Of a stretch of DNA of 9,588 nt, positions 7,065-9,588 are shown piece by piece. Numbering within the stretch: the first letter of the stretch is position 1; each line of letters begins with the position of its first letter. Where the stretch lies: assembly GCA_020216965.1 (NCBI GenBank), contig JAIWOJ010000040.1:1-9588 (forward strand). The letters are read 5' to 3'. Under the pieces are notes generated by a model. The model was not told the DNA's origin. It did not search any database and saw only the letters and a list, made by a program, of their open reading frames with translations. Made by a program: the position numbers and the translations under genes. The stretch comes from Prosthecobacter sp. GTDB taxonomy: Bacteria; Verrucomicrobiota; Verrucomicrobiia; Verrucomicrobiales; Verrucomicrobiaceae.

Positions 7065-7988
7065 ATGAATTTCGTGCCCGAAGCCGTTGCCCCAGCCCGT
7101 GAAGAGCTTTTTGATGCTGCCTTCCTCGATAGGCTGCGCACGCTCGCAGTGCGGCTGAGGAAACGCCGTATTCTCAGCCGCCGCGGTGCGCAGACCTCAC
7201 CAGCCACCGGTTTTACCCGAGAGTTCAAAGACTACCGTCATTATACCCCGCGTGAGGATTACCGTGCCATTGATTGGCGGCTTTACGCGCGGTTGGATAA
7301 GCTCTTTGTCCGTCTTTACGAGGAGACTCAAGAGCTGAACTTGCATCTCATCGTGGACACCAGCGCCTCCATGGCCCGCCCCTACCCCGCCAAGCGTGTT
7401 CAATCCCTGCGCTTTGCCGTGGCACTCGCCTACCTAGGTCTCGCTGCCCAGCAGCGCGTGAGTCTTTACTCCATGGCGGAATCGGTGCGCCAAGAATTAC
7501 CACCTCTTCGCGGCCAGGGAAACATCGAGAAAATCCTCCAATGTGCCTCTAGAATGCGCCATGGCGGCATCACGGATCTCGAGCAGGCCTTTAGCAGCTT
7601 TCTTCCTTCTAGGCAGCGCTATGGTGTCATCTTTGTGATTTCGGACTTTTTTGGCCGTGAGATCGGGTCTGCTGCGGCAGCCGTGAAGCGCGCGGCAGCC
7701 TGGCCCGGTGAATGCCATTTCCTCCAGATCCTCCATCCTGATGAGCGCGCGCCCAGCCTCGAAGGAGAGGTGGAGCTCGATGAGGTGGAGACAGGCGAGC
7801 GCCGCCGCTTTTGGATCACCCGTCGTGATGTCCAGCGCTACACTGAGGGATTTGATGCTTTTTGCGACACCCTCTCCCGCGAGTGTGCAGCCCATCGCAT
7901 CGATTTCATGCAATGCGCTGCAGAAGAGCCCTTCGAACAGAGCTTCCTAGACTTGCTAAACCGCAGCCGCGCCCTTGCAGGAGCCTGA
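7065..7988 (+). CDS. DUF58 domain protein with von Willebrand A-like fold
   Basis: This 307-residue protein has no signal peptide and no membrane segment, so it is probably cytoplasmic. The DUF58 signature lies at 58-87: RHYTPREDYRAIDW, then R-x-D-K-L-F-V-R-x-Y-E-E. It is followed by a vWA-like metal site: DTSASM (98-103, giving D-x-S-x-S), Thr170 in GGITDLEQ and Asp194 in VISDFF. The metal-binding set looks intact. DUF58 proteins usually sit beside a MoxR AAA+ ATPase and vWA/BatA-like membrane proteins, and are thought to help assemble or activate complexes; the exact role is unknown. Here neither neighbour is a MoxR gene: a DedA-family gene diverges upstream and nuoD follows 145 bases downstream on the same strand. 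The start ATG gives the usual N-terminal length before the DUF58 core but has no Shine-Dalgarno sequence. Confidence 0.9.
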   Translation: MNFVPEAVAPAREELFDAAFLDRLRTLAVRLRKRRILSRRGAQTSPATGFTREFKDYRHYTPREDYRAIDWRLYARLDKLFVRLYEETQELNLHLIVDTSASMARPYPAKRVQSLRFAVALAYLGLAAQQRVSLYSMAESVRQELPPLRGQGNIEKILQCASRMRHGGITDLEQAFSSFLPSRQRYGVIFVISDFFGREIGSAAAAVKRAAAWPGECHFLQILHPDERAPSLEGEVELDEVETGERRRFWITRRDVQRYTEGFDAFCDTLSRECAAHRIDFMQCAAEEPFEQSFLDLLNRSRALAGA

Positions 7989-8058
7989 CACAGGAACTTT
8001 TCCTTATCTTCTCAAAAAATTGGAGTTTGGCTTCAGAAATAGTGACTGAGTAGACAGC

Positions 8059-8076
8059 TTGTGAAATTTTTCACAA
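8059..8076. promoter_or_regulatory. CRP/FNR-type palindromic operator upstream of nuoD
   Basis: The sequence TTGTGAAATTTTTCACAA is a perfect palindrome with 8-base arms and contains TGTGA-N6-TCACA, the exact consensus of CRP-type sites. It is centred about 66 bases before the nuoD start and 79 bases after the DUF58 stop. A -10-like TAGAAT follows at 8104-8109, but no good -35 lies at 16-18 bases spacing, which fits an activator-dependent promoter. With that box the operator centre would be near -48, not the classic -41.5 or -61.5. The binding protein is not known. Confidence 0.5.
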
Positions 8077-8103
8077 ATTCGCCTTGCCGCTGTTTTTGGC
8101 GCG

Positions 8104-8109
8104 TAGAAT
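8104..8109 (+). promoter_or_regulatory. Candidate -10 box of the nuoD promoter
   Basis: TAGAAT matches the TATAAT consensus at five of six positions and lies 24 bases before the nuoD ATG, implying a leader of under 20 bases. The nearest -35-like hexamer, TTGCCG at 8084-8089, is only 14 bases away, which is too close for ordinary sigma-70 use. This is therefore a weak call, supported mainly by the palindrome upstream. Confidence 0.3.
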
Positions 8110-8133
8110 ACTGGTAAATCCCCCCTTTCTTGA

Positions 8134-9393
8134 ATGCCCACCGTCACGCGAGAGTATGAAGCCCTTGATGTCGCTGCCAAAGCTGCGATGCAGGCTGAGG
8201 GCATGGATGAGTCCACCCGCGACATTGTCGGAGAAAAATTGGTGCTCAACATGGGCCCCTCTCATCCGGCTACGCACGGCGTGCTGCGTTTGATCTTGGA
8301 ATTGGACGGAGAAATCGTCAGCAAAGCAGAGCCAGACGTTGGATTCCTCCACCGTGGCGATGAAAAGATCGCCGAAAACATGCATTACAATCAGTTCGTG
8401 CCCTACACGGACAGGTTAGACTATCTGGCACCACTTGCCAATAATGTGGCTTACGCCCTCGCTGTCGAGAAACTGATGGGCTGGGAAGTGCCCGAGCGCG
8501 GTCAGGCCATTCGCGTCATCTGTTGCGAGTTGGCGCGCATCTCCGCACACCTCCTCGGCATTGGAGTTTTTGCCATGGACGTTGGAGCCATGACTGTCTT
8601 CCTCTACACATTCACAGAGCGTGAAAAAATCTACAATCTCTGTGAGCAGTTGACGGGTGCCCGCTTCACCACCAGCTACACGCGTGTAGGCGGGCAAATC
8701 CGCGATTTACCAGACGGATTCCCCCGTGCGGTGACCAAGTTCCTTGATGAGTTGATGCCTGTCATTGATGAAGTGGACAAACTGCTGACACGGAACGCCA
8801 TCTTTATCGCGCGCACCCAAGGCATAGGCGTGATCTCAAATCAGGAAGCGGTCGCTTGGGGATTGAGCGGCCCCAACCTACGTGGCTCAGGGGTGGAACA
8901 TGATCTGAGAAAATCTACCCCTTATTTAGGCTACGATCGCTACGATTTTGACATCCCCATCGGCAGCAAAGGTGACTGCTACGACCGCTACCTAGTCCGT
9001 ATGGAGGAAATGCGTCAGAGCGTTCGCATCCTCAAACAGGTGCTAGAAAAGCTCCCAGGCGGCCCAATCAATGTGGCGGACGCAAAAGGTTTGCTTCCGA
9101 AAAAAGAGAAAGTCCTGATGAAGATGGAGGAACTCATCCACCACTTTATCATTGCGACTCAAGGCATTGACGCACCAGTTGGAGAAATCTACTTCGGTGC
9201 CGAAAACCCCAAAGGCGAACTCGGTTTCTACATTCACAGCAAAGGTGGTGGAGTGCCCTATAGACTAAAAATCCGCAGCCCCTCATTCGTGAACCTTAGC
9301 ATCCTCCCCAAGATGCTTCCCGGTCACTTATTGAGTGACATCCCATCCATCCTAGGCAGCCTCGACTTTGTCATGGGCGAATGTGACCGATGA
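8134..9393 (+). CDS. nuoD: NADH-quinone oxidoreductase subunit D
   Basis: NuoD (49-kDa subunit, Nqo4) forms the floor of the quinone-binding pocket in the peripheral arm of Complex I. The 419-residue protein contains GPSHPATHGVLR (41-52), VGFLHRGDEK (69-78), YTDRLDY (91-97), the VGGQIRDLP block near 185-193 and the terminal MGECDR. His48 and Tyr97 align without gaps to the quinone-site residues His38 and Tyr87 of Thermus Nqo4, so the site is intact. The start at 8134 gives an N-terminus about ten residues longer than Thermus up to the conserved block; no Shine-Dalgarno sequence precedes it. nuoE follows 50 bases later. nuoA, nuoB and nuoC are not upstream, so this operon starts at nuoD. A CRP-type palindrome lies in the leader region. 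Confidence 0.98.
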   Translation: MPTVTREYEALDVAAKAAMQAEGMDESTRDIVGEKLVLNMGPSHPATHGVLRLILELDGEIVSKAEPDVGFLHRGDEKIAENMHYNQFVPYTDRLDYLAPLANNVAYALAVEKLMGWEVPERGQAIRVICCELARISAHLLGIGVFAMDVGAMTVFLYTFTEREKIYNLCEQLTGARFTTSYTRVGGQIRDLPDGFPRAVTKFLDELMPVIDEVDKLLTRNAIFIARTQGIGVISNQEAVAWGLSGPNLRGSGVEHDLRKSTPYLGYDRYDFDIPIGSKGDCYDRYLVRMEEMRQSVRILKQVLEKLPGGPINVADAKGLLPKKEKVLMKMEELIHHFIIATQGIDAPVGEIYFGAENPKGELGFYIHSKGGGVPYRLKIRSPSFVNLSILPKMLPGHLLSDIPSILGSLDFVMGECDR

Positions 9394-9443
9394 ATTGAGC
9401 GCCCGCACAGCCCCTGCCACCTACACCTACCCAAGAGCACACG

Positions 9444-9588
9444 ATGGCCCTCGAAATTCCCGCCGAACTAGTCAGCAAGATCGACGAGGTCATCACTCAT
9501 TATCCGGTCTCCAAGCGCAGTGCAATCTTGCCTTTGCTTCATCTCCTTCAGCATCACTTCCGATATATCACAGATGAGGCCATCGCTT
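9444..9588 (+). CDS. nuoE: NADH-quinone oxidoreductase subunit E, N-terminal fragment
   Basis: The gene runs off the window after 48 codons. The visible part begins MALEIPAELVSKIDEVITHYP and continues with KRSAILPLLHLLQ and a segment ending YITDEAIA. The helical pattern R-S-A-x-L-P-x-L-x-x-x-Q followed by Y-I-x-x-E-A is typical of the N-terminal domain of NuoE (24-kDa subunit, Nqo2), which precedes the thioredoxin-like 2Fe-2S domain. That iron-sulfur domain and its four cysteines lie beyond the edge. A weak Shine-Dalgarno sequence, AAGAG (9433-9437), lies 6 bases before the ATG. The position 50 bases after nuoD on the same strand matches the usual nuoD-nuoE order and supports co-transcription, probably with nuoF next. 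Confidence 0.88.
   Translation, partial: MALEIPAELVSKIDEVITHYPVSKRSAILPLLHLLQHHFRYITDEAIA

Overview
The window is a compact stretch of ordinary bacterial chromosome, about 55-57% GC by eye, holding seven complete and two truncated protein genes. I see no mobile element, CRISPR array, tRNA or rRNA. The mix suggests an aerobic, heterotrophic bacterium of the PVC group, most likely a Verrucomicrobiota member. The reasons are the end of an alternative complex III gene (actD-like), a Complex I cluster that starts at nuoD, a SulP transporter fused to carbonic anhydrase, and leaders with few Shine-Dalgarno sequences. The phylum call is an inference from gene content and has not been tested.

Layout from left to right. 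Bases 1-181 (+) are the C-terminal end of an ActD-like (DUF3341) protein. Bases 182-308 are a convergent intergenic gap that can fold into a three-way junction. Bases 309-1436 (-) encode a XylH-like sugar ABC permease with no visible ATPase or binding-protein partner, and 1525-2994 (-) encode GatB. A divergent gap leads to an exported SGNH/GDSL hydrolase (3108-3791, +). Next is a large SulP-STAS-beta-carbonic anhydrase fusion (3955-6234, +), which ends 8 bases from the convergent stop of a DedA-family membrane protein (6243-6881, -). A DUF58 protein (7065-7988, +) follows. The right end is the start of a nuo operon: nuoD (8134-9393, +) and the first 48 codons of nuoE (9444-end, +).

The two ends of the window are both respiratory. 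ActD belongs to a quinol-oxidising complex and NuoD/NuoE belong to the quinone-reducing Complex I, so their products would sit at opposite sides of one quinone pool. The fusion protein would couple bicarbonate movement across the membrane to CO2/HCO3- interconversion. The other genes (gatB, SGNH hydrolase, dedA, DUF58) look like separate transcription units with no obvious shared pathway.

I did not find a clearly new system. The observations most worth checking are the three-domain SulP-STAS-carbonic anhydrase protein, a perfect CRP-type palindrome upstream of nuoD, and short perfect hairpins close to the start codons of several genes that lack a Shine-Dalgarno sequence.
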